DNA of 5,317 nucleotides from Bacteroidales bacterium (GTDB lineage Bacteria; Bacteroidota; Bacteroidia; Bacteroidales; UBA12077), in assembly GCA_030600865.1 (NCBI GenBank), contig JAUVUS010000213.1, positions 1 through 5,317 on the forward strand, read 5' to 3'. Position numbers and translations under genes: made by a program. Below the pieces are notes generated by a model that saw only the letters and a list, made by a program, of their open reading frames with translations, had not been told where the DNA came from and did not search any database. Positions 1 through 5,317 of this stretch are shown in pieces; positions within the stretch are counted from its first letter, which is position 1; each line of letters starts with the position of its first letter.

Positions 1-1100
1 CCATCTTTTTTTATATAAACAGCTTTAGTACGCTTGTTATCAATCATTGGTGCATCAAAGGTCTGACCATAAAACAGGGGCCTGTCACCATATTGCTCTC
101 TATTTATATAATACAATAAATCAAAAACATTGTCCGGATTATTCTGATCCATTGGTGGATCGGCAGATGAGCGGATAACAATCATTGCAAAAGAGGAATA
201 TCCAATAAGAATAACTGTGATACCCATTATAATTGTATTGTAAACAACTTTCCCTTTTCGCTGAGTATATTTTGTTCCCCAAACAATTAATGAAATTAAA
301 ACAGCAGCATAAAATATCACTCCTGAATTATATGGTAATCCAAAACCATTAACAAATAATAAATCAAACCATGAAGCAATCTTTATCACTCCCGGAATAA
401 TAACATACATTATTGCTCCCAGTAAAATGCCTGAAATAATAAAAGCATAAAATACTCCTTTTCTGGTAACTGTATGTTTTTTAAAATAGTAAACAAAAAC
501 AATTGCCGGTATTGCTAATAAATTTAATAAGTGCACTCCAATAGATAATCCTATTAAATAGGCAATAAGAATAATCCAACGATTAGCATATTTTGTCTCA
601 GATTCATCTTCCCATTTTAAAATTGCCCAGAAAACTACTGCTGTAAAAAATGATGATGTTGCATAAACTTCAGCTTCAACTGCCGAAAACCAAAATGTGT
701 CTGAGAAAGCATAAGCTAAAGCGCCAACTAATCCACTTCCAAGAATAGTTATTATATTTCCAACTGAAAAAATTTTGTCTTTTATAACAATTTTACGAAC
801 GAAATGAGTAATAGTCCAGAATAAAAACAAGATTGTAAATGCACTTGCCAGGGCTGAAAGAATATTAACCATTTTAGCTGCATTTGCCGGGCCTCCTGCA
901 AACAAAGTAAAAAATCTTCCTAATATCATAAAAAATGGTGCTCCCGGAGGATGACCAACTTCTAATCTATATGCCGAAGCAATAAATTCGCCACAATCCC
1001 AAAAGCTTGTCGTAGGTTCTATGGTTAATAAATATACAATTGCTGCAATTAAAAAAGTAATCCAACCAAATATGTTGTTATACAAGCGGAAATTTTTCAT
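1..1100 (-). CDS. DUF2723 / GT117 family membrane protein (protein O-mannosyltransferase-like), 3' part outside window
   Basis: Reading leftward from ATG at 1100-1098, the frame stays open for 366 codons to the window edge, so the C-terminal part is missing. The N-terminal sequence carries the DUF2723 hallmarks: a first membrane helix at about residues 9-27, then WDCGEF (34-39), GHPPGAPFF (49-57), VEAEVY (141-146), and, after several more hydrophobic helices, a soluble stretch with PPMDQNNPDN (315-324) and REQYGDRPLFYG (334-345). The family (now GT117, related to eukaryotic TMEM260) has a GT-C-like fold; D35 and E38 sit where GT-C enzymes place acidic residues in the first extracytoplasmic loop, which is an inference here. 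The likely role is transfer of a lipid-linked sugar to exported proteins at the inner membrane; the donor and acceptor cannot be read from the sequence. Full-length Bacteroidota members are usually around 1000 residues. No Shine-Dalgarno precedes the start, as is common in this phylum. It is divergent from the beta-barrel gene at 1256. Confidence 0.9.
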   Translation of the reverse strand, partial: MKNFRLYNNIFGWITFLIAAIVYLLTIEPTTSFWDCGEFIASAYRLEVGHPPGAPFFMILGRFFTLFAGGPANAAKMVNILSALASAFTILFLFWTITHFVRKIVIKDKIFSVGNIITILGSGLVGALAYAFSDTFWFSAVEAEVYATSSFFTAVVFWAILKWEDESETKYANRWIILIAYLIGLSIGVHLLNLLAIPAIVFVYYFKKHTVTRKGVFYAFIISGILLGAIMYVIIPGVIKIASWFDLLFVNGFGLPYNSGVIFYAAVLISLIVWGTKYTQRKGKVVYNTIIMGITVILIGYSSFAMIVIRSSADPPMDQNNPDNVFDLLYYINREQYGDRPLFYGQTFDAPMIDNKRTKAVYIKKD

Positions 1101-1255
1101 TTTATATCGTAAAATTGATTCAACAAAATAATGCTTTAAAATTAAACAAATAACGCTAAAACATATTGTAAATTATCACAAATACATAATTTAACACTTT
1201 ATAAAAGCATGTTTTTAAGGGTTTTTTCTTATTTTCGGACTCATAAATAATTAAT
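1101..1255. promoter_or_regulatory. Divergent intergenic region, probable promoters for both flanking genes
   Basis: These 155 bases separate two genes that start away from each other, so each must be transcribed from here. No perfect copy of the Bacteroidota -7 element TAnnTTTG is present on either strand. The nearest matches each have one mismatch: TATTTTCG at 1230-1237 for the rightward gene, leaving a leader of only about 15-20 bases, and CAAAATAA at 1124-1131 (minus-strand -7 read as TTATTTTG) for the leftward gene. Neither has a convincing -33 partner, so the exact promoters are unresolved. I see no operator-like palindrome or riboswitch-like structure. Confidence 0.3.
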
Positions 1256-2386
1256 ATGAATTATAGAAAATACTATATTCTTTTTTATTTGTTTCTGGCT
1301 AGCTTGACTCCGGGCATTTCTCAAACTACAGATTCATATTATTTGCAGGATTATCAAATTTATTCATCAGATACAAATAAATTATTTCTGCAGATTGACA
1401 ATGTCAATTTCATAAAAAACAATGAATATTTTGGGGCGATTGCAGAGGGTTATACACTTTTGGGATTTAGCCTTACACCAAAATTTATATACTACCCAAG
1501 TTCAAAAATTAAGTTAAGTGCCGGAGGAAATTTCTTATCTTATTATGGCAGAGAAAATGAAATTGAAGCTTCGTTATTACTATCATTTCAATATAAAATC
1601 CATCCTAATTTAGATTTTGTTTTGGGGAATATCTACGGAACGCTGAATCATAAATTAATTGACCCTCTTTTCGATTTTGAAAGATTTTTAAATAAAAACA
1701 TTGAAAACGGAATACAGTTTATCTGGAATAGCGACCGGGTTTTTACAGACCTCTGGTTAGACTGGGAGCAACAAATATTTCAGGATGACCCGTTTCAGGA
1801 AATATTTAATATAGGTTTATCGTCTGAATTTATAATTCTTAAAAAAGATAATCACTACACATTATCTATTCCTTTCCAAAATTTAGTTCGTCATGAAGGG
1901 GGGCAGATTAACAGTAATAATGAAGAACCTTTAACAACAATATTTAATAATGCTACAGGTTTACATTTTTCTAAACCAATTAATCGTAAGCTCATTCACA
2001 AATTTGATTTTTCATCATATATTGTTAATTACCAGGATTTATCACCCAACAAAAGACAAATGTATATTGATGGCACTGCAAGTTATACTACCCTTGAATT
2101 TACAAACTCTAATTTTGATTTCCTTGTTGGATACTGGTATGGCAAACAGTATATAGCCCCTATCGGAAATCCAATTTACGAAACTTATTCCCGAACAAAA
2201 TTTTTTGTGGAAGAACCTGTTCGACAGCTAGTAATTGGCAAACTAAATTATCAAAAAGATGTGTTTAATGGTATTAATCTTGGTGTTCGATTTGAAACCT
2301 TTTATGACATTTTAGGAAGTAATGTTGAATATACCTGGGCTGTCATGGTTGTTATTAATGAGAGATTTTTCCTAAAAAGTTTTTAA
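1256..2386 (+). CDS. Exported protein, predicted outer-membrane beta-barrel, family not recognised
   Basis: A 376-residue protein from ATG 1256 to TAA 2384-2386. Residues 1-22 form a signal peptide: basic NYRK start, hydrophobic core ILFYLFLASL, and a cleavage region around GISQ-TTD. There is no lipobox cysteine, so this is a signal peptidase I substrate rather than a lipoprotein. The mature chain is rich in alternating polar/hydrophobic stretches with many Tyr, Phe and Trp, for example around 58-125 and 245-375, and has no cytoplasmic-type helices. It ends in FFLKSF; a terminal Phe is the usual signal for BAM-dependent insertion of barrel proteins. I therefore infer an outer-membrane beta-barrel of roughly porin size. 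I do not recognise a named family and cannot assign a substrate. The start is preceded by A/T-rich sequence without a Shine-Dalgarno. It stands alone, divergent from the DUF2723 gene and convergent with mpg. A hypothetical secreted soluble beta protein is the main alternative. Confidence 0.75.
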   Translation: MNYRKYYILFYLFLASLTPGISQTTDSYYLQDYQIYSSDTNKLFLQIDNVNFIKNNEYFGAIAEGYTLLGFSLTPKFIYYPSSKIKLSAGGNFLSYYGRENEIEASLLLSFQYKIHPNLDFVLGNIYGTLNHKLIDPLFDFERFLNKNIENGIQFIWNSDRVFTDLWLDWEQQIFQDDPFQEIFNIGLSSEFIILKKDNHYTLSIPFQNLVRHEGGQINSNNEEPLTTIFNNATGLHFSKPINRKLIHKFDFSSYIVNYQDLSPNKRQMYIDGTASYTTLEFTNSNFDFLVGYWYGKQYIAPIGNPIYETYSRTKFFVEEPVRQLVIGKLNYQKDVFNGINLGVRFETFYDILGSNVEYTWAVMVVINERFFLKSF

Positions 2387-2415
2387 CGATTTTTATTTGT
2401 AGCTGTTTTTACAGT

Positions 2416-2473
2416 AAGAAAAAGTTGCTGGTTACTGGTTTCTTGTTATGCATAATAACCAGATACCAGCAAC
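2416..2473 (-). terminator. Intrinsic terminator of the guaD-mpg unit
   Basis: On the minus strand, 48 bases past the mpg stop, a long hairpin is followed directly by TTTTTCTT (complement of 2416-2423). The outer stem pairs 2424-2432 (GTTGCTGGT) with 2465-2473 (ACCAGCAAC), nine perfect pairs. A 2x2 internal loop follows, then a six-pair inner stem, CTGGTT 2435-2440 with AACCAG 2457-2462. The 16-base loop contains the palindrome TTATGCATAA (2446-2455). The plus-strand side lacks a T-run after the stem, so it is best oriented for leftward transcription, though the hairpin may also slow readthrough from the beta-barrel gene. The remainder of 2387-2521 shows nothing else. Confidence 0.7.
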
Positions 2474-2521
2474 AAGAAACAGGATATCAATATCAAGTAA
2501 AGCTATTAAATTATAGAAAAT

Positions 2522-3040
2522 CTAGTCATCGAAAATAAACCTCCAAAGTTTATTCTTGTAGATTTCTCCTGCATAATCAATACCAATACGTGGCGTTGTT
2601 TTAAATTCTATATCTGAAGATTTTAATCCATTTTCAATCCACAAACGATTGCTTGTATTTAAATCTTCACCATAAAATGATTTATCAATAAATAAGTTTT
2701 TAGTGAGTTTTCCCGGGCCATCAAATCCTTTTATCCCTCGAATTAAAACCGCTTGTGGAGTATCTTTTTCCGCAGTTACAAAATTTAACATCCAATACAT
2801 ACCATAAACCAGATAGACATAAATATGCCCGCCTTCATGGTACATTATTTCAGTTCTGGGTGTTCTGCCTTTACTGGCATGGCAGGCTAGATCTTTTTCT
2901 CCTCTGTATGCTTCAACTTCTGTTATTAAATATTTTTCGATTCGGTTGTCTTCAAACTTTCTTACAAGATATTTCCCCAGTAAATCAGGAGCTACTTCTA
3001 AAACATCCCTTATAAAAAAGTTTTTCTGAAGTCTATTCAT
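2522..3040 (-). CDS. mpg: 3-methyladenine DNA glycosylase (AAG/MPG family)
   Basis: A 172-residue monofunctional DNA glycosylase that cuts the N-glycosidic bond of damaged purines (3-methyladenine, and in the family also 7-methylguanine, hypoxanthine and ethenoadenine), starting base-excision repair. The Pur_DNA_glyco fold is recognisable throughout. Compared with human AAG, E43 of TEVEAY matches catalytic E125, Y45 matches Y127, H54 (LACHAS) matches H136, the intercalating tyrosine Y159 corresponds to Y76 in IYVYLVYGMY, N86 matches N169 and R101 (AVLIRG) matches R182. GRTPR (58-62), DGPGKL (107-112) and the late TPRIGIDYAGE block are also present. All key active-site residues are therefore intact. 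The chain stops at WRFIFDD, a little before the usual C-terminal end of the family, a shortening of only a few residues outside the active site. The ATG shares its A with the last base of the guaD stop (TAATG), which indicates translational coupling and fixes the start. Confidence 0.95.
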   Translation of the reverse strand: MNRLQKNFFIRDVLEVAPDLLGKYLVRKFEDNRIEKYLITEVEAYRGEKDLACHASKGRTPRTEIMYHEGGHIYVYLVYGMYWMLNFVTAEKDTPQAVLIRGIKGFDGPGKLTKNLFIDKSFYGEDLNTSNRLWIENGLKSSDIEFKTTPRIGIDYAGEIYKNKLWRFIFDD

Positions 3041-3513
3041 TAATATTCCAATTTGTCGGCTTTATCTTTCCATTTATTGAAAGCAACAATTGCTTCATCG
3101 CGAAGAATTTGTGTAGTGGGTATTTTTCGTTTTTCTACAGGTAGCTCTAGTTCTTCATAAATAAAAGAATCGTCAAAATCAATCTCCTTTGCATCCTGCT
3201 TAGTATTTGCATAATAAAGTTTATCTAAACGAGCCCAGTAAATAGCACCAAGGCACATCGGGCATGGTTCACATGAAGAATATATCTCACATCCTTTTAG
3301 GTCAAAAGTCCCAAGTTTTGCTGCTGCTTCGCGAATCGCATTAACTTCAGCATGAGCGGTAGGATCATTATTTGACGTTACCTTGTTTATGCCTCTTGCA
3401 ATAATTTTACCTTCTTTAACAATAACAGCTCCAAAAGGCCCTCCATTTGTATCAATATTTTTTATTGAAAGCTCAATAGCCTCACGCATAAATTCTTCAT
3501 GATTCTTGCACAT
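3040..3513 (-). CDS. guaD: Guanine deaminase (cytidine-deaminase-fold, GuaD type)
   Basis: A 157-residue zinc-dependent deaminase predicted to convert guanine to xanthine and ammonia in the cytoplasm. The zinc site is complete: H54 and proton-shuttling E56 in PTAHAEVNAIR, and C84 and C87 in CEPCPMC. GGPFGAVIV (24-32), SNNDPTAH (47-54) and LGAIYWAR (88-95) follow the Bacillus subtilis GuaD pattern closely, and so does the C-terminal third with FDDSFIYEE (113-121) and a terminal EY. That tail, together with a length nearly equal to the 156-residue B. subtilis enzyme, separates it from the tRNA adenosine deaminase TadA. In B. subtilis GuaD the C-terminal segment takes part in a domain-swapped dimer; the same is inferred here. 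It begins at ATG 3513-3511 with AAGAGG just upstream and its TAA overlaps the mpg start by one base, so the two are one transcription unit. A broader nucleoside/purine deaminase specificity cannot be excluded. Confidence 0.93.
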   Translation of the reverse strand: MCKNHEEFMREAIELSIKNIDTNGGPFGAVIVKEGKIIARGINKVTSNNDPTAHAEVNAIREAAAKLGTFDLKGCEIYSSCEPCPMCLGAIYWARLDKLYYANTKQDAKEIDFDDSFIYEELELPVEKRKIPTTQILRDEAIVAFNKWKDKADKLEY

Positions 3514-3515
3514 AA

Positions 3516-3523
3516 TCCTCTTC
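3516..3523 (-). promoter_or_regulatory. Shine-Dalgarno-like site before guaD
   Basis: On the minus strand GAAGAGGA lies two bases before the guaD ATG. The spacing is short, but it is the only purine-rich ribosome-binding candidate seen before a gene start in this window and supports 3513 as the guaD start. It lies outside the inverted-repeat element. Confidence 0.4.
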
Positions 3524-3531
3524 GTTTTTTA

Positions 3532-3550
3532 AGGAGATATCTAATAATTC
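3532..3550 (+). repeat. Left terminal inverted repeat
   Basis: AGGAGATATCTAATAATTC, exact reverse complement of 3777-3795. The chance of a perfect 19-base inverted match within 300 bases is small even in AT-rich DNA, and this copy contains mixed bases rather than a simple run. Confidence 0.85.
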
Positions 3551-3563
3551 ATTTATTTCAAGA

Positions 3564-3662
3564 AACAAAAAAACTGAATAAGATGCAAGGCATATTTTTT
3601 TGTAATAGCCGTAGCTATTTCACAAAAAATATAACGAAGTCAGATTATTTAGTTTCTTTGTT
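3564..3662. repeat. Long internal palindrome capped by a UNCG-type tetraloop on the minus strand
   Basis: The outer arms, 3564-3581 and 3645-3662, match as inverted repeats at 16 of 18 positions. An asymmetric unpaired middle follows, then an A/T-rich stem (3592-3603 with 3622-3632, one bulged base) and a six-pair tip, AATAGC 3604-3609 with GCTATT 3614-3619. Read on the minus strand, the four-base loop is TACG closed by C-G, that is cUACGg in RNA, a member of the very stable UNCG tetraloop class. The plus-strand loop (CGTA) is not of this class, so if the hairpin works as RNA it is probably transcribed leftward, the same way as the flanking genes. No T-run follows the stem, so it is not a standard terminator. 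Confidence 0.65.
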
Positions 3663-3674
3663 CCCATAGGGTTA

Positions 3675-3760
3675 TCATAGTTTTTCAAATACTGCTTCAA
3701 ATTTTCTTACATTATCCCGATAGTGTTACAAAAATTCTCATTGTCTTTAAAAAACTATGA
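3675..3760. repeat. Second internal inverted repeat of the element
   Basis: TCATAGTTTTT (3675-3685) and AAAAACTATGA (3750-3760) are exact reverse complements over 11 bases, with weaker pairing continuing outward to about 3667/3767. The enclosed segment has a small TATC-CC-GATA stem near 3714-3723. Part of the 11-bp match is an A/T run, so it is less striking than the terminal repeats, but its position next to the first palindrome completes a two-arm structure. Confidence 0.45.
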
Positions 3761-3776
3761 AAATCTTGATGCAAAG

Positions 3777-3795
3777 GAATTATTAGATATCTCCT
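3777..3795 (-). repeat. Right terminal inverted repeat, containing the ligase stop codon
   Basis: Read on the minus strand this is identical to 3532-3550. In the ligase reading frame it supplies the last three codons GGA GAT ATC (G-D-I) and the stop TAA at 3785-3783, followed by a second in-frame TAA. The gene end is therefore either derived from the element or was itself copied to the other side. Confidence 0.85.
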
Positions 3796-5317
3796 ACATT
3801 TATTTTGCTTCCAAATAAAAAAAGCGAGTAAAAATAAGAAAAAAATGTTATACCTATTTGTGTTTCAAGAGTGTCTTCGTTAATAAATGATAATAAGGCA
3901 ATTATAAAAAACACCATAAATAAATAATTATAAAACCCCTTATGTTTAAATACAGGATAAAACATTGAAAAAAACAATAATATAAATCCTATAAAACCGA
4001 AAGTCAGTAAAAAGGTAATATATTGATTATGTGCTCTTAACCAATTTCGCTTTGGTAGTTGACTACTGTTTAATTCATATTGTCTGTCAAAGGAATCCTG
4101 AACATCGCCGGTTCCAACACCAAACCAAAAATTGTCTTTAATAATATAAAGTGCTGTTTTAACAAATTCAACCCTTTGAGTTATTGAGTTCCCTGCCGGG
4201 TTGAATCCTTTCCTGTACACATCGATCTGCCATATAACTTCATAAATTTTCGGATAAATTGCATACTTATTTTCATATATATAATTGGCCATCCCGTTTT
4301 CTATGTTGCTTATATCATGTGACGATAATTTTGAGACACCAACAGAATCCTTCCTGTAACCTTTTGATGTTAAATATCTTATCAATATATATTTCGTTTT
4401 CTGCCCTTTTTGATTTTCTCCTTTATAAGATATAGAACTTAGCTTGTTCCATTCCTTTTCGAGCTCCTTTTGACAAACATAAATCCAAACATAATTTCCG
4501 TTTTAAAGCTGACCTTCTTTATTGGGACGTTCATATAAATTACCAGATTGGGTGTAATTCTCCAGATTCTTAAAATCAACATTTTCTTTTGAATAAAATT
4601 TAGAAACTGAATGAGTTAAAAATGAAGCTATCAATAGGAAAATTGTAATTAATGATACATGAAGAAACAATTTGGGGATAATATCCTGAATTTTGAATGA
4701 CACAAAACCCAAAATCAGAAACAGGGTAATGAAGAAAATACTAATTCCTGTAAATGATTTTAATAAATACAAAAATATTATTAGCCAAACAATAAAAATA
4801 AAATATGTAATAAACTCGAATTTGGTGTTCTTAATTCTTTTGGAGAATAAAATATATCCTAAAGAAAATATACTGATATTAATTAATAAGCTTAGTCGGA
4901 TATGCGACATGAACGCAGAAATATTTCTGATACTTTGAATCGGATAATCAATTATCTCAACTAAAATTAAGGTACTAATAATAGTAGAAACGACAACCGC
5001 TAGTGAAAACCAAATCAATATTTTTTTAATTTGTTGAATTGATAATTTTTGAGAAGTTCCAATAATTATTGGAAATAATAATAAAATAGCCTTATTCCCT
5101 AAATCATGAAAAGCATATTTAAAGTTGCTTGTATTAATAAGCCATAAAAGATGAATTAGAAAAATTCCTGTGAAAATCAAAATTGATTTATTCGCTTTTA
5201 TCTCCTTCCATTTTCTTTGAAAATCCCATTCAAGAATCCAGTTTGATATTAAAAAAATCATTGAGACACTTATTGCAAACCTCGAAAGAGGTAAACAAAT
5301 TGCAATAAGAATGAGTC
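3783..5317 (-). pseudogene. O-antigen ligase family protein (Wzy_C type), interrupted by an in-frame stop; 5' end outside window
   Basis: One reading frame runs from the right window edge to TAA 3785-3783, broken once by TAA at 4505-4503. Before the stop lie 270 codons: 18 upstream of the ATG at 5261 clearly continue the protein (PLSRFAISVS), so the true start is beyond the window. This half holds several hydrophobic helices, HDLGNKAILLLFPIIIG and SHIRLSLLINISI. After the stop the same frame continues for 239 codons: NGNYVWIYVCQKELEKEWNK, then IRYLTSKGYRKDS, FWFGVGTGD, the key RAHNQY (His codon 4031-4029) and C-terminal helices. These follow Bacteroidota O-antigen ligases, inner-membrane enzymes that join or polymerise undecaprenyl-linked glycans at the periplasmic face. 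The break lies in the large periplasmic loop, so the first product would lack the essential histidine region. The second half has only a weak TTG start at 4385 and is unlikely to be made alone. A sequencing error or tolerated readthrough is possible. The last codons lie in the repeat at 3777-3795. Confidence 0.85.
4503..4505 (-). other. Premature in-frame TAA inside the ligase gene
   Basis: The codons around it read Gly-Gln-Leu-stop-Asn-Gly-Asn-Tyr-Val-Trp with no change of frame. From memory of Bacteroidota homologs, the position before NG(N/H)Y is commonly Glu. A single G-to-T change of GAA to TAA would explain the break without any indel. TAA also ends the genes at 2386, 3040 and 3783, so a reassigned stop codon is unlikely. 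Confidence 0.85.

Larger units (their letters stand above)
3532..3795. mobile_element. MITE-like non-autonomous element with terminal inverted repeats and nested palindromes
   Basis: The only sizeable gene-free stretch is bounded by a perfect 19-bp inverted repeat (3532-3550 and 3777-3795) and has no ORF of its own. The repeat continues inward imperfectly, 9 of 13 positions (3551-3563 with 3764-3776), ending in a perfect TCAAGA/TCTTGA. Between the ends lie two side-by-side imperfect palindromes (3564-3662 and about 3667-3763), so the whole could fold as a closing stem plus two arms, a three-way junction. Size, terminal repeats and lack of coding content fit a miniature inverted-repeat transposable element. 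A TA dinucleotide flanks both sides if the ends are set at 3532 and 3794 (3530-3531 and 3795-3796), which could be a target duplication, but two bases are weak proof. Its right end overlaps the 3' end of the ligase gene and its left end lies 18 bases before guaD. Alternatives are an invertible segment or a structured RNA in the ligase-guaD spacer. Confidence 0.5.

Noticed and set aside
1950..2156. 68-codon plus-strand ORF
   Set aside because: It lies in another frame within the beta-barrel gene and has no recognisable domain; treated as a shadow.
2755..3015. 86-codon plus-strand ORF
   Set aside because: Antisense to mpg, whose active-site residues are intact; its composition is that of a complementary-strand shadow.
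3040..3513. tRNA adenosine deaminase TadA
   Set aside because: It shares the zinc motifs, but the FDDSFIYEE segment and C-terminal EY tail match the B. subtilis guanine deaminase type instead.
3564..3662. Rho-independent terminator for the ligase gene
   Set aside because: Strong hairpin, but the T/A runs are inside the stem and no T-tract follows it on either strand.
3532..3795. Invertible promoter (phase-variation switch) as the main explanation for the inverted repeats
   Set aside because: No perfect TAnnTTTG element on either strand within the segment, and the gene it could drive leftward is guaD, not a surface gene; no recombinase gene is in the window. Kept only as an alternative.
4383..4502. 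Two separate ligase genes with an intergenic gap between 4386 and 4502
   Set aside because: The gap is in the same frame and encodes conserved ligase residues (NGNYVWIYVC, ELEKEWNK), so it is one gene with a stop codon, not two genes.
4693..4938. 81-codon plus-strand ORF
   Set aside because: Antisense to the hydrophobic helices of the ligase gene, with no start context or domain.

Overview
This is an AT-rich window, most likely from a Bacteroidota chromosome of the Bacteroidales/Marinilabiliales kind. That assignment rests on three things: a DUF2723 (GT117) membrane protein typical of the phylum, a long-loop O-antigen ligase family protein of the Bacteroidota type, and start codons mostly preceded by A/T-rich sequence rather than strong Shine-Dalgarno sites. 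The taxonomic call is an inference from protein character, not from a marker gene.

Layout from left to right. (1) Positions 1-1100, minus strand: the N-terminal 366 residues of a DUF2723/GT117 multi-pass protein, cut by the window edge. (2) 1101-1255: a short divergent intergenic region. (3) 1256-2386, plus strand: an exported protein predicted to be an outer-membrane beta-barrel of unrecognised family. (4) 2387-2521: a convergent intergenic region holding a strong hairpin that works as an intrinsic terminator for the leftward genes. (5) 2522-3513, minus strand: a tightly coupled pair, guanine deaminase (guaD) followed by a 3-methyladenine DNA glycosylase (mpg), sharing one base in a TAATG junction. 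(6) 3532-3795: a gene-free, 264-base structured element bounded by 19-bp perfect inverted repeats and containing two further nested palindromes; it looks like a MITE-like non-autonomous element. (7) 3783-5317, minus strand: an O-antigen ligase family gene, open at the right window edge and interrupted by a single in-frame TAA at 4503-4505.

Two genes (DUF2723/GT117 and the ligase) belong to cell-surface glycosylation, and the beta-barrel is also an envelope protein. The guaD-mpg pair is a separate purine unit: free guanine deamination and removal of damaged (alkylated or deaminated) purines from DNA. I see no evidence that the envelope genes and the purine pair work together.

The most unusual parts are the inverted-repeat element, whose right end contains the ligase stop codon and whose core has a UNCG-type hairpin on the minus strand, and the nonsense codon in the ligase. 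I found no CRISPR array, tRNA, rRNA, transposase or recognisable defence system. The window does not clearly contain an undescribed multi-gene system.
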